Assembly: GCA_016748015.1 (NCBI GenBank) | Contig: JAAOMT010000741.1 | Location: 786,120 to 850,119 of the forward strand | DNA length: 64,000 nt | Reading direction: 5' to 3' | Origin: Geosiphon pyriformis | Taxonomy: Eukaryota; Glomeromycota; Glomeromycetes; Archaeosporales; Geosiphonaceae | Part shown: positions 36,030-48,946 of the stretch, piece by piece | Numbering within the stretch: position 1 is the first letter of the stretch | How the letters are laid out: each line of letters starts with the position of its first letter | Notes under the pieces: generated by a model | Told to the model about the DNA's origin: nothing | Database searches by the model: none | What the model saw: the letters and a program-made list of their open reading frames with translations, nothing else | Made by a program: the position numbers and the translations under genes

Positions 36030-38430
36030 ATTGTCATTTCCTTTTAAAAATAGTTATCTTTTGAAGGTTTTTTTGGAAGATGAATTTAAGTTTAGAACGA
36101 ATTTTTTTGATATGATAGAAAACAAAGAGTCCCTTTGTTTTTTAGATCTAATAATTTTATTAATAGCTAGCTAGAAATGAGCTTATTATGATGTTCTATT
36201 AAAATGAAATTTAGTTAATTGAAAAAAAATTTTGCAATCAAATTTTTAGCAGATGGAACGAAACTCGGGAAATTCTGATGGAATAAAACTTTGATTTAAA
36301 ATCTTGGAATATTAGAGAAAGGCAAAGGCAAAAATATTTTTTCCTGAGAAATACATTTCCATTATGCAAACAAAATCATAAGAAATCAAGAATTTTATCA
36401 GAAATATCATGTCTTAACATACAACTTGACGAAATTTTAGAATTTTCATAAAAAATTCTAATTTTACCTATTGATTTTTATTAGACAGCTAAATTTAAAA
36501 CTTGACAAAATTCTAATATTACCTATTGATTTTTATTAGAAAGCTAAATTTAAGAAAATATTTTAATTTTTAAAAAAGTTACCTTCATATGTCCCTTTCT
36601 GTTTAGATGAATATTTTATTCGCATATATTTTTGACGAATTTTTCAAAGGAAAATAAACTTTAAGGTTAAATCTCTCCATCTTATTATGAAAATGTGATT
36701 TCTCCTATTTTTTTTGTAGAATTCCTGATTTATTTTTAATCATCTCAATTTGATAATGTCTCATTTTCAATCCTCTCTGCATAAGTTAGTTTTTTGAATT
36801 AAAGTATTTTCTTGACACATTCTTAATTTTTTCATATTCACATCTAGGATACCTTGATCAGGTAACCCATGTTTCTTTTCCAAATAAAGTTTTTAGCTCA
36901 TGATATTATATCTTTTTCTCACGCTTTTCATAATCATTAATATTAATAATTAAAATTTAAAAATAATTTTCATCAAACAATGTCTTATCTGATTTAGTAT
37001 TAAAACGCCGAATATGATTACGCTCAGGCCTCAGGCTTTGTGCGAGCCTAAAATTTTTACAATCAAGAGCCAAGGATGGGCCCATCGCACAAAATAGAGT
37101 TAATCTTAAATCCTGTGTATATACTGTCATTGGAACTCCCTCTTAAAGAATAAAATATTTTTTGTCTAACTCTAATTAATATAAATCTTAGGAGCTATCG
37201 ATCGTAGAATTTTTAATGAAAAATAGATAGATGTTAATCCGAATTGATCTTCATATTAAATGATCAATTTTCGTTTTTTAGATGATTAATAATTAGCCAA
37301 CTATCATTAAAATTTTGTTTTTAAATGAACACTTATTTAATTTGGTATTTTTTAGTCATGACAGAACAACTTAATATTAAGAAAAAATTTTACCTGTTAT
37401 ATATATTTTACATATATCGTAAACTCACAAAAGAAAACATGATTCTCTTACTTTTGCACAAAGCATAAAACTTTGTGAAGCCCACACTTAAAGAGAAAAA
37501 GAATACCAAATTTTTTTTACATTGAAAAATTCTCAGCATTATTGCTTAACTAAACAAATAATGTAAATCTGATGATATCTTACTTCAAAAAGCTAGCAAT
37601 CTTTCTGAATTGATAATTTCAAAGAAACTAAAAAAGGATTAACTCATTTTAAAAAGTGCTATAATATCAGAGAAATCAAAAAACGTGAAAAATAAGTAGT
37701 GCATTTAAATAATTTGCTTAGAATATATTTATAATTGTGATAAAACAACTTTCTATTGAAAATTAAAGCTCTCTCTAAATATTTTATTGTTGACACAAAA
37801 TAGTCAAAAAGTTGAAATACAGTTATTCATTTTGTAATATCAAAGGAACTTAATTTTTTATATTCATAAATATAAAGTTCTAAAGTGTATAAAAAAATTA
37901 ATAAAATTATATTATCTGTACATTATTATATATTTAATAATTAATGAATAAAATTAAATCTTTTTTAAATTGATTAAAAAAAATTAATATTCAAACGCAG
38001 AATTTTAACAAGAATATTTTATTATTTTGAATAATTTTATATCACTTATGCTTGCAAAAAATTCTTTTTTTTTACTAATATTACTTTTCATTATCTTCTC
38101 TTTAAATACATCAATTAATTTACAATCATTTAAAAAATAAAAAAATAAAATTTATTTCGCATGTCTATAAAAGATTTCTTATTATGAATAGTACCAATTT
38201 TTTATGATAATACTATTGCAGACAAAATATCCATAACTTTTCTCAAATTTATGAATGCAGCTTGGGTAAAAACAAAAATTTTGTTTTTTTTTTACATTTT
38301 TAAATACTCTCTTATCAGATTCTAATAAATCTTTTAAAGAAAAAAAAATGCAAAATATCATGAATTAATTTCTAATTGATAAATATTTATTTTTTAAAGA
38401 TATCTTAAATTGATTCTATCTTTGAAATTG
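36030..38430. other. AT-rich intergenic sequence
   Basis: No gene supported. The only structured patch is the GC-rich block at 37020-37098. Confidence 0.5.
37020..37098. repeat. GC-rich block with inverted repeat
   Basis: TTTGTGCGA at 37037-37045 and TCGCACAAA at 37085-37093 are perfect 9-bp inverted repeats around a GGGCCC core and a ggcctcaggc stretch. Conspicuous against its AT-rich flanks, and may belong to a short dispersed repeat. Confidence 0.5.
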
Positions 38431-38434
38431 GACC

Positions 38435-38581
38435 ATGTTATCTGATGAAAAAATCATTAAAATTGTTGATAATATAAAAGATTCTGAAAATCTTGAAGAA
38501 ATTAAAGAAGTTAATGATGCAATTATTGGTTTAAATACTATATTTACATATATTAACAAGAAGATTGTGGTAAGACAGTAA
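38435..38581 (+). CDS. Small ORF or first exon, unrecognised
   Basis: ATG at 38435 opens 48 codons: a charged, helical peptide (DEKIIKIVDNIKDSENLEEIKE...) with coding-like codon use. A donor-like GTG|GTAAG at 38570 would end an in-frame 45-codon exon, but the only downstream sequence is the pogo-like element 135 bp away. It may be a leftover of another transposase tail or of an interrupted gene. Confidence 0.3.
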   Translation: MLSDEKIIKIVDNIKDSENLEEIKEVNDAIIGLNTIFTYINKKIVVRQ

Positions 38582-38715
38582 AGCAACATCTAGTTTGAAA
38601 TGTAGATAACTTGAAAAAAGATATATAAAAATTAATATTTCAATTTTTATAATTTAAATATGGTTTTTCATATATTATATTTTGTATTTTACTAAGTTTA
38701 AATAATATTAATATA

Positions 38716-40992
38716 CAGTCAGACCTCCATAAAAGAACCCTCGATAAAGGAACAACCTCTTACAAAGAACATTTTTTTATAGAACCAATTGATTAATTAA
38801 CAATTTTCCCTTTATATAAGAACAATCTATAAAGGAACAAGAACATAATTTTATCAAACGTTTATTCGAAATTTACCTTCATATAAGAACAAATATGCTA
38901 GATGTTAATTGATAATTGGGAAAAGAGTTAGAATGTGTTGAATTGATTTCATTCTAACTTTCTTTTAAATCAATTTACATTGGACTTACTCTTTTTGATC
39001 TTGTCTGTTTTCAAATACAGCCACTTAGCCCCTATTGTATTCCAAGTCAGGGTTGCTTAAACCAAATCTAATATTATCGTTATAGGCACATTTTCTAACA
39101 GACTTGCTAAATTATCACAATGTCGGAACCTTTATTCAAAAAACAAAAATGAGCAGCAGTTAATGATGCTCTTCGTAAAAAAATTTGTCAATATTCCAAA
39201 AATCACTATGACACGAAACATGATAATATTGTAGCTTATTTCAATCATAAATATCCGGAACTTCATATTTCTCATCCAAGATAATCAAAGAGCATGCAAA
39301 GTAGTTGAATATTGAAATTGATGAAATCTCAGAAAGATCTATTCGACATAAAAGCGATAAATTTCCATTATTAGACCAAGCTTTAAGTTATTGGGTAGAA
39401 AACAAGTAACTACCACCACTATCTAATTCAATGATCAACTAATTAAAGAAAAAGGATAAGAATTTGCCAAACTTCTTGGTATGCACGAAAATGAAATGCA
39501 ATTCTCAAATGGATGAGTTCAAAAATTCAAAAAACGAAACCAATTATGTGTTTACCGATTTCATGGTAAAGCAGGAAGTGTATCAACTGAAAGTTTACCA
39601 AAAGAACGAAGAAAATTAAAAACCATAATATCCAAATTTGATCCTGCTGACATATATAATGCTGATGAAACAGGCTTATTTTTTCGTATGGGGCCAAATC
39701 AAACACTTGCAAAACGTCGAAATGCAGGAAAAAAATTGGTATATTATATTTACCAATTGTTATCATTATATATTATTGTTATATTAAATTAATTGGGTTT
39801 TTTATAGAATAAATTTCGGATTATAATTCTTGCTACAAATTCAACTGGATCTCACAAATTGCAACCTTTAGTAATTGGACATGCAAAAAATCCAAGATGC
39901 TTTAAAGGAATTAATACTTCCAACCTATCTGTAATTTACAAATTCAATTCCAAAGCATGGATGCGCTCAGAGATATGGAAAGCATGGCTCAAATATATAA
40001 ATGAAGGCTTTCGAATTCAAAATCGGCATATATTACTTTTGGTTGATAATGCAACTTCTTATCATACTCAAATCGGGGAAGATTCATTCAAATTAACCAA
40101 TACTGTTTTCCTCCAAATACTATATCATATCTTCAACCAATGGATGCTGACATTATCAAATCTTTCAAAGGGAAATATAAGCACTTATATTGTCAACATA
40201 TTTTACATCAATTTGAACAAAAAATTAATCTTGAACAGTTAAGTAATATAATATATACAGTATTATTATCATTATATATTATATAATTTTATCTAATATT
40301 AATTTATTTTTTAGAAATAAATTAAACATAAAACAAGCATTAATTATGTTGTTCAATTATGGTTTCAAGTAACACCTGTTACAATTCAAAACTGTTGGCA
40401 AAAAACAGATATTCTTTTCTATAATCAAGAATTAGAAATTCAAGAATCCGAAACATCAATTGCTATGGATATATTCAAAAATTTACCATCAAATGCACAA
40501 CAATTGGTCAAAATTTTCGAAGATTATACTGTAGCAGTTGATGAATTATTGGCAACTGAAAATATTCTTGATAATAATGAAATTGTAGATATGGTTTTAG
40601 CCGATGCTCAAATTGAAACCAATACAATTAATGACTCGGAAGAAGAATTAGAAGAATCTCCACCTGCTTTAATTACAATTACAGAAGCATATGAAGCATT
40701 AAAAAAGGTAATTAGATTTGAAGAGCAATTAGCAAAAGAAAATTTTAGTATAGAAAACCAAAATTTACTTAGAAAAAAATTATATGAATACGAAAAAATG
40801 AAGGAAAATTCTAAAAAACAGGTAACAATTAATCAATATTTTAATAATAATAATAATAATAATAATAATTGATTGATTTAATAAATAAATATAGTTTATT
40901 TGATAATAATTATAAAACTCTATAATAGAACACCACTAAAATGGAACATAATTTGCATGTCCCAACTGTGTTCTTTTATAGAGGTCTGACTG
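38716..40992 (+). mobile_element. pogo/Tigger-like DNA transposon, degenerate
   Basis: 2277 bp bounded by inverted ends: CAGTCAGACCTCCATAAAAG on the left, and the right end is its reverse complement with one difference over the first 20 bp. Flanking TA on both sides (38714-38715, 40993-40994) is the target duplication expected of Tc1/mariner/pogo. Sub-terminal short repeats of a cataaaagaac/ataaaggaac phrase occur at 38728-38790 and 40940-40980. It holds one transposase pseudogene with two probable introns. Confidence 0.85.
39120..40872 (+). pseudogene. pogo/Tigger-like transposase, broken
   Basis: ATG at 39120, then an in-frame TGA after ten codons. The helix-turn-helix region (ALRKKICQYSKNHYD..) follows, then a second DNA-binding part, then the catalytic domain. 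First Asp is in NADETGLF (about 39660), second in LLVDNATSYH (about 40042-40071), third in QPMDADII (about 40137-40160, a different frame from the second). Two AT-rich segments with GT...AG ends (about 39738-39807 and about 40247-40314) look like introns. The C-terminal 135 codons (40465-40872) are acidic and open, ending in a poly-Asn run encoded by an AAT microsatellite. Stops and at least two frameshifts make it inactive. Confidence 0.8.
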
Positions 40993-40994
40993 TA

Positions 40995-42240
40995 TATTTT
41001 TCATAATTTTCCATTTTTTTATATAAGATTTTTCACAAATAAAACTTAAGGTAAGAATTTCTTACCTGACTCTTATTAAACAAATAATAAAACAATGGCA
41101 ATGATTTTGTTACAAATTTAATTGTTACACTAATTTTATGTAGCATGAAACTGAAGATACAGCACCATTAACTTCCGATTAACGGAAGTGACCATGTACT
41201 AATTGTTTTAGCTAATTTTTTGTGAAAGATTCGGAACCACTTTTTAGTTCTTTGTCATCAAATTTAAGAATCCCCTTGAAAAATTTTAGCTCCCGGTGAA
41301 ATGACATCACAGGAAATGATGCTCAGTAGCATTAGGGGTATTTGTTTAACCTATTCCTGAGAAAATTCTTTTCGGGCTGCTATATGTAGTTTATTTACAA
41401 TACTCTTATTCAAAATATTCAGCATTGACTCTAATGATTTTCGATTTGTAAAAACCTTATTTAGAAAATCGGAGACTTTTTTTTGCTCTGAAAAATGACG
41501 CTTTCCTTAGATGAAATGCTTAATATCTTTTGTTGAGATCTAGTTTTCTTATGCACTAAACTCAAATGAGCGAAAGATAGCCATCAATAGACCATTGTTA
41601 AAAGATACTTTAAAAATTTATTGCGAAAATGAGTCAAGATGAAACGAGTAAATAAGGTTGGTTACAATGCGCGCTATCAGATGATTATTGTATAATCAAT
41701 ATTATAGTTTCTTCCAAGTTATTAAACAGGGAGAAAGTTTTATTCAAATATATTTTGGATGCAATGACTATAACAACATTTAATATTCCCAGAAATTTCA
41801 AACAGAGATTTTACTTTTTTTAGAAAAGCTAGCATAGAATTTTTCATAATTTAGACTAAAATAACATATTTAGTTATTTGAGCTAAATTGTTAGCTTTTA
41901 TAACTTAATATTTTATTTTAGGGCTATAGCACACATTTTGAAAAAATCATTTCCATTTTTTCATGAATTATAATATCACATACATTTACATTTGAAATGT
42001 TGTTGATCTTATCTAATGATAATCGAGAAATATAGAGTACGGAGAAAAAAATTTCTTCTCCAATCTATTTAGTATTATAATAGTGTTTATGCGTCATTTG
42101 AATGAAATTCCAGACTTTCAGGGTTTTAATATCAGGTTGATTATCCAATCCGCCATTTTTCTAAAAAAGAGGTTATCAAAATCAAATTATAAGGAATTCT
42201 CACGAAAAAATGAATAAGCTCTGGCCTTTTCATGCAAAAC
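40995..42240. other. Intergenic, nothing recognised
   Basis: AT-rich, with a few less-AT-rich patches (41.15-41.35 kb) but no gene or motif I can support. Confidence 0.4.
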
Positions 42241-42243
42241 AAA

Positions 42244-42537
42244 CTAGCAGTAAAACCTGGAATTAAGTATATCGAATAAAAACGCATTTTCAAATAAAAA
42301 ATGATTCAAGTTTCCGCCAAGTAAAAGTCTAATTAGAAATCTCGAACGCGGATTTTCGGCGTGCTTTATTATCAAAGGGTGCGAATCAATGATAACGTTT
42401 GAATTTTGCAGGATTTCTTTAAATAAATCAGCACTATTACACAAAGGTAATATTAGAGCATGACTTTTAGGGTTTACGGAAAATTTGCAAACCTTGTTAC
42501 GATAAAAGACTAGAATTATCACTATGAAAGGAATCAT
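42244..42537 (-). CDS. Unrecognised small protein or exon
   Basis: 97 codons from ATG at 42537, less AT-rich than its flanks, with coding-like codon use. The first 12 residues are hydrophobic, but the following stretch is basic, so a signal peptide is doubtful. The middle reads DLFKEILQNSNVIIDSHP and then a basic-aromatic tail. It faces away from the Zn2Cys6 gene 220 bp away. No family recognised. It may be a true small gene or an exon of a lost one. Confidence 0.35.
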   Translation of the reverse strand: MIPFIVIILVFYRNKVCKFSVNPKSHALILPLCNSADLFKEILQNSNVIIDSHPLIIKHAENPRSRFLIRLLLGGNLNHFLFENAFLFDILNSRFYC

Positions 42538-42759
42538 GTAGTAATAAAATTAACCCAAAATAGTTTCGAACAAGGGCCATTAGAATTTCTTTGTACTCGT
42601 GTAATTCCCATTTTAATAAGATTTGAAACAACGTTCACGCAATTTAAATCAAGCGCATTGATCATATTCTTTCTTTCATTATTTCCTGTCATTTTTTTTA
42701 GATCATTCTTTTATGCGACAATATCTAGTTCGAGTTTAATTGGTTCACACCTTTAAAAT

Positions 42760-43716
42760 ATGTCAGTCTCAAGACGTCATATTACGACAGCTTGTCAAAA
42801 TTGTCGTGAAAGGAAAACTCGATGTTTGGGAAAGCCCCAATGTCAAAGATGTATTAAAATGCACCTAGAATGCGTATTTATTATACCATCCAGAAAACGA
42901 GGTCCACCCAAAGGAGTTATTTTAAAGGATTTTGTGGAAACAAAACAGTCCAGAATTCTCAGAATTGAGAAAGCATTAACTCTCCCTCAAATAAATTCTC
43001 ACACATCCAACTTTTCATCCCCTCTCGATCCACCGCTTCATCATAAAACCTGGTCTAATTTGACAAAAATTTCCCCAGATTTATCTTCAGACCATAATTT
43101 GAATAATCAATTTTCTATAAATGATCATAAAAATATAACTTCTTACAGCTCATTCCACGAAAGTTCGGCAATGAATCTCGGAAAAAAATTTAACGAAAAT
43201 GGTAGGATACGTGAAATCAAAAAAAAAATACAATTTGATTTGAATGTTCAAAAAAACAATCTTTGCCTTTCTCATTCATTGCCCTTGAATTCTCCATTAG
43301 TTTCTATTCAGAATCAATTAAATTTTATACCGGGTTACGAGAATCATTACGAAGGTTCTCCATATTGTGACCACAACTGTTCTTCATATAATCAGCATCA
43401 TTCGATTTCATTGCCGAAGTTGAATAGTTCAACAAATTTATGTGGTGTAAGCCAATCGGGTCTTTTCGATTTTGAATCTCTCCGACTTCCATCCCCTAAA
43501 AGAGATGATTCGGGGCATAGCAACATTTTTTGGGGGGATACAAAAACGAGCCAAATCCTGCCAAATTCACCTGACTCCCCCAAGTCTTCGGCTTCATCTC
43601 CATTGACACCTGAGAATAGTTTTTTAAGATTTGGAACGTCATCTCGAAATTTGGAATTCAATAGGCTGGATTCAGTTGCTTTTGCTCCCACCTGGAAGCC
43701 AAAAAAAAGTTATTAG
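42760..43716 (+). CDS. Zn(II)2Cys6 fungal-type transcription regulator
   Basis: 318 residues, single exon. The binuclear zinc cluster is at residues 12-38 with spacing C-2-C-6-C-5-C-2-C-6-C (C12, C15, C22, C28, C31, C38) and the usual basic R-E-R-K-T-R between the second and third Cys. A basic linker with R-G-P-P-K-G follows at about 47-52, common after this domain. The remainder is Ser/Pro/Asn-rich, apparently disordered, with SP/TP pairs near 275-290 that could be phosphorylated. No middle homology (fungal_trans) domain is visible, so it is a short-form member. The start is the first ATG, 12 residues before the cluster. Nuclear DNA-binding regulator; targets unknown. Confidence 0.92.
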   Translation: MSVSRRHITTACQNCRERKTRCLGKPQCQRCIKMHLECVFIIPSRKRGPPKGVILKDFVETKQSRILRIEKALTLPQINSHTSNFSSPLDPPLHHKTWSNLTKISPDLSSDHNLNNQFSINDHKNITSYSSFHESSAMNLGKKFNENGRIREIKKKIQFDLNVQKNNLCLSHSLPLNSPLVSIQNQLNFIPGYENHYEGSPYCDHNCSSYNQHHSISLPKLNSSTNLCGVSQSGLFDFESLRLPSPKRDDSGHSNIFWGDTKTSQILPNSPDSPKSSASSPLTPENSFLRFGTSSRNLEFNRLDSVAFAPTWKPKKSY

Positions 43717-43719
43717 GAT

Positions 43720-44330
43720 TATTCTTACCTTGGATAAAGGTCCAAATGTATGTTTTTGATCCCTCTTCCTATAGTTTCTAAAATATTTTGTGGCCGAAAA
43801 TTTTAATTATTATGATATAGGGATGATTCTTTTTCTTCTTAAGCCTTGGAAAGTAATTTCATACCTCAAAACGATATGTTCTCTCAAATCTTTTAAGTTT
43901 CCATAAAATTTTCAATCGAACCTTTTCTATGATTCAAAATTAAGTATTATGATTTATCAAATTTGGCTCCATATTTTTCTTTTTCTGCGAGGTTAAGTTT
44001 CTTTTATAGCTTTTTCTCCTTTGTTTTTATTTACCAATCTCTGATTTTTTGATACAAGTTTGTTATTAAGCTAATTAAATTCTCGTTTCTATGTTCCTTA
44101 AAAACATGTTAAGGCGTACGAAAATTGCTTCTCACAATATAAATACCGAACGAACCCTTTGAATTAAAATTATATTTCATCAAGAAATATAATTATTTGA
44201 TTCGTGTACCAGCTCATTTTTAATACTTTTGTTGCCTCATATTTATTTCAATCTTGTATTGATTTCTAGTAGCTTGATAATCATCTAATTAAATAGTTTT
44301 CTTGTTGCCAAAAAATCAACCCTATATTTA
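43720..44330. other. 3' flank of the Zn2Cys6 gene
   Basis: Moderately AT-rich, pyrimidine-rich in places. No gene supported. Confidence 0.4.
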
Positions 44331-44337
44331 TGTTTTG

Positions 44338-44404
44338 AGCCAGCAAAAATTCGGAAGAGCAAGTGGCCGCAGACACTAAGCAAGACGCAGACGTAAAAGA
44401 CTTA
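44338..44404 (+). other. Possible terminal exon fragment
   Basis: After an acceptor-like GAGCCAG the sequence is open for about 25 codons, reading an acidic peptide ending DVKDLLDFAE and a TAA. It is distinctly less AT-rich than anything around it. No upstream exon was found. May be a gene fragment carried by a repeat. Confidence 0.25.
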
Positions 44405-44499
44405 TTAGACTTCGCTGAGTAAGAAAAGCTAGCAAAGTAAAACTAGTCCACTAGCTGCTTAAACGCTGGACAATCAAAAGATTAGAATATATTAACAAA

Positions 44500-47400
44500 T
44501 AGTCAAAGTTGGCTCCTCAAAATTTAAAAAATTTGCTTATATCTGAAGGTATATTTTTTGAATCTTTGGGAATTGTTTTTTGAAATCATTTAAGAGAAAC
44601 AATTGAAATTTTTAGGTGATTAAAATGAAAAATAAATTCTTTGTTTATTCCTTAATAGATTTGATTTCAAAGTCTCCAGATACAAGTATAAAAAATTACA
44701 AAAGTAAGGCATTTAATACTTAAAAAAGTTTAATTTTGATTACTTTAATTAATTAGATTAAACGCGATCTCGCAAAATTGACTTAGAAATCACATATAAA
44801 ACTTAATAATATAATATTTTTTGAACAAAAGTGAAACCGATCAATATTTATGTATCAATTGGCAAATTTTGGAATAAATCTATTGATAAGAAGTCCAATA
44901 TTATCGTTAACTATTCTTACATTTTTATATTTTTATATATATTAATTTAATAGCTCAATATCAATATATATACAGATAATAAGCCAATGAAGAAACTTAA
45001 TGTAACAATATATTTTGTTTAAAAATATTTTTGTATAGATCTTATGAATAAATCAAGATATCAATTATTTTGATATATGTAGTCTAAATACCTCGAAATT
45101 TTCTTGCCCAGTTTATTTGAAAAGTTAAAATCCTTTTTATTTAACTTTATTGAAAAGCGTATTATATCATTAAAATGAATCTAAACTATTTAATTAGAAA
45201 AAATTCTTACCAGCATTAGAAAAATTAATTTTAATATACTAAATTACAAAAAGTAGAAGTTTATTGAAATTTAGATTTTTTTAAGGTTAATAAAAAAATT
45301 ATTTTATTAAAATAGATATAATATTTAAATAATAAATTTATTATAAAATAATTCTAATTCTAACTAATATTCATTATTAAACATTTTAACATTAATTGTT
45401 ATTATTCATGTATTTTAATTTTTGAAATAATATGTTAAAATTGATGAATATTTATAATTGTTAAACAAATCATTTCTTATATTATTATTGTTATTAGTTT
45501 AGGTTTTTCATTTTCTGAATTCAATAAATAAAAATTTGCTCTAATTATATAATTAACTTTTCAATCATTAAGTTCTGTTATTTTTGAACCATATGTTTTA
45601 ATATCTTGCAATTTATTAGATTATTTGTTTAAAACTTATTTGACATTTTTATTAGAAATAATAATGCAAATGTAATAAATAAACATTACATTGGTTGCAA
45701 TTATTCTGAATATAAAATTTGAAATTGCAACCATATAACATTTCAGTATTACACTGATTCCAACTTATAAAGATGTTTTATTGTGTTAAAAATAATTTTG
45801 GAATTTTTTAAATAATCTTTATTAAGTTACATAATTGAAAAAATTATTGTCAACCATAAAAATATGTGCATGTAATAAACTTGATATTGGTATTATTAAA
45901 AAAAAGTTTTCCTTTTTTGGAAAATGTATTTAACAACAAAATAACAGTTTTAATACTTGAAATAAATACAAGTTACTAAAACAAATTTTTTTAGCCAAAA
46001 AAATTTCTTTATTTTCTTTTGCTAAAAACTAATAACTTTGCCATTGTTTAGTGATTAACTTCAATTTATTTTGAATATACTGGGCCCAAAATAAGTAATA
46101 TTATAATTGATTTATAACTTAATTCTAAAATTTTGGAAATTAGGTATAATACTATTAAAATTCAAATTTGTAACAATTAATATCTTAGATTAAAACTTAA
46201 ATAAACTAAGTGGTTTTAAAATATTTTAATTATTATACTTAAAATTTTCTACTGCTAAAAATTGTTTAAAAAAAGATAAATTTCTAATAGCAGTATACAA
46301 GCATTGGATTTAAAATTTTTTTTAATCGAATCAAAAATAGTTAAAACATGTTAAAGAGATAAAAAACTATTAATAATAGCATTAATAATTAATTAAAAAC
46401 TTAAAAAATTAATTAATTATAGATTTTAACAAAGTAAATAAAAAATTAATTTTAAATTTCAAAAGTTATATTTATTTTAATTAAACAAAAAATTGTTTTA
46501 ATCAAGTATAATTATCTTAAAATTAAAATTTTTGATTATTTTTCTTAAAAAATTTTAGCTATTTTTTATATAATTATAAATAATAATATGTAAATTTTAG
46601 AGTGTATATATCTATTTAATTATATTGTAAATTGCTATAAATTAGAATAAAAACTACATTTTTTATTTATATTATATTATTATAAACTTTTTGTATCAAT
46701 ATTTTGTTTTTAACCAAAACTTTGTAAAAAAAATTTTTATTTTTTATTTTTTATTTTTATAATTACAATTAATGCAAAAAGTAAAAAAATTGCAACATTT
46801 TTATTTTTTAAAACAATTGGTAGTATTTTATTAATAAAATACTTACAGCTATAAACTGCTTAATAACACTTTGTAAAAGTGTTTTTTTTAAATAAAATAA
46901 TAATTAACTAGTTTTTTGCTGATTCAAAAACACTCTTTTTATTTTTAATTAAAAGGTTTTTTTCTTTTAATGTTTTATCAAAAAAGTCTATTTAGAATAA
47001 TTTTAATGTAATTTCTGTTTTCTTAAAAAACTTTAAAGTATTTAATAAAAATTTAGTAATCAAATTACTTTTTTTATTGCTATTTAAATGGCTAAAAAAA
47101 CCTAAAAAAATTATTTTAAACATTTGCTATATCTGATAGCAATTCTTTTAAAGTATTAAAAAATCTTCTTTTTGGTGTTTTTAATATTAATTTAGTGTTT
47201 TAATATTGGTTTTTTATTTTATAAAAAAAAAAGCTTTGATTTTTCCTGCTTTTTTTGGGTTTTTATTAGTATTGTATTATTTTTATTAATTATAATATTT
47301 AGCTTTATTGTGTCTGTAAATAAAATTTATTTATTTTAAACAATAATTTAGATTAAAACATTAGAAATTTGTTTTTGTATATCTTAATAATATAATAATA

Positions 47401-48430
47401 TATTCAAAAACTTAAAATAAACATAAAATTATTTTCAAAAAGTTTTTAATCTTTTTAGAAATACTGAATTAAAAATTAATTTTATTAAATTATTGTTTAA
47501 AAAACAATTTACCCAATTTTTAAGTTATTTTATAACAAAAAATAAATTTTTTTTACTCAGCTAAAGTTAAAAAAGTGCAAAAACTTTAATAATTCATAAA
47601 TATTTTTGAGCTATAATTTTTTTTGAACTAATTTTCTATTATTGAAAGTTTATTAAAAAATTTTCTAAAATTACACATTTACTTAATTAGTTTTTATAAA
47701 AAAATATTAATTATTACTGAATTTTTTTTCAGCAAAAAACATTTAAAATTCTCAAAAAAAAACTAATTACCAAACTTATTTTAAAATAAATTGACTTTGA
47801 CAAATCATTTTTTCTTTAAATTGATGTTTCTAATATTTTTTTTAGTGCTCTTTTGTTTTAAAAAAATATAAAAAAATAAGTCATAATCTATGGTAATAAA
47901 ATATTACAACAAACAAAAAAAAACTATACAATTATTAAAAAAAAATGTTTGGAAATAATATAATTTACTAATTACTAGAACAAATATTTTATAAAAAAAT
48001 AATTTAATGTTTATATTAATTATTAAGCTTTAGTTTAATTAAAAAACCAAAAAAACTGGATTACAAAACTTTTTTTTTAAATTATATTTTAAAATAAATA
48101 TAATTATAATATTAAATATTGCAAAAAAACAAGCAATTAAAATACAGATGTTTAGATAAACAGATTAGCAATATTAATTAAATTAATTATAAATAAAACA
48201 CTTTAAACTAAATACAATAATAGACTTAAAAAACTATTTAGCACTTATTAAATTTTTGAATAAAAAATAATACTTGTCAAAATATAATTAACAACAAAAA
48301 AAAATTTGCAAAAACAATCAAATTTTTATTTAACTTATCAAACTAATTATATAAAAAAATTGAAAAAATTTTGATTGATTATAAAAAGTTATCTAATTTA
48401 AAAAAAAAAATTATAATATATAATATATAT
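44500..48430. other. Second extreme AT-rich island
   Basis: Nearly 4 kb of A/T-rich sequence with no recognisable gene, very like 23-31 kb. It borders the 3' end of the LINE directly. I could not identify any domain in it. Confidence 0.6.
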
Positions 48431-48562
48431 TTTTTTTTATTAAGCATTTATCAAATATAGCCCAACCATTACTTAAACTATAGCAATATACAAAATTCTA
48501 TATTAAGTATGGCTCATGTGCTTCTTACATATAACTAGCCATTTGGGCCAATCAAGATAACA

Positions 48563-48946
48563 CTAGACATCTAAACCACCAATTACTGAGAAGTTACTTA
48601 AAAAACTGAAGTATGCGCTAGATAGACAAGAATATAAATTATAACATACGTGAACACCTAATCTGATACCAAAATCAAAGATTATACTGAGAAACCACAA
48701 AGAAGCCAGACCAGATACCACCAGTATTATAGACTTATTACATGACAAAAAACCACATTTCTCATAAAGCACTCTCAATTTGGTGGTTGGCAGCCATATA
48801 GCAGATCTATAACTCTTAGCAAAGCTTTGGACTAAACCAATTACTAAAGACTTACCATCAGAGCCACTACCCAGCAGACAAACTGTATTATCCACCCAAT
48901 CCTTCAAAACAAAGCCCTTGGCTAAGAACATATATAAATGATTCAA
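48563..48946 (-). pseudogene. LINE C-terminal domain fragment
   Basis: 127 open codons to a TAG at 48565-48563, with KGFVLKDWV near the start and VSGLASLW in the middle. It resembles the extreme C-terminus of the same LINE polyprotein family in these fungi; this is recognition only. Role of the domain unknown. Confidence 0.55.

Noticed and set aside
38716-40992. Classing the element as Tc1 rather than pogo/Tigger
   Set aside because: The two-part DNA-binding region and the Q-P-M-D-A third-Asp motif fit pogo/Tigger better.
43398-43691. Minus-strand frame inside the Zn2Cys6 gene
   Set aside because: Shadow of the longer plus-strand gene.
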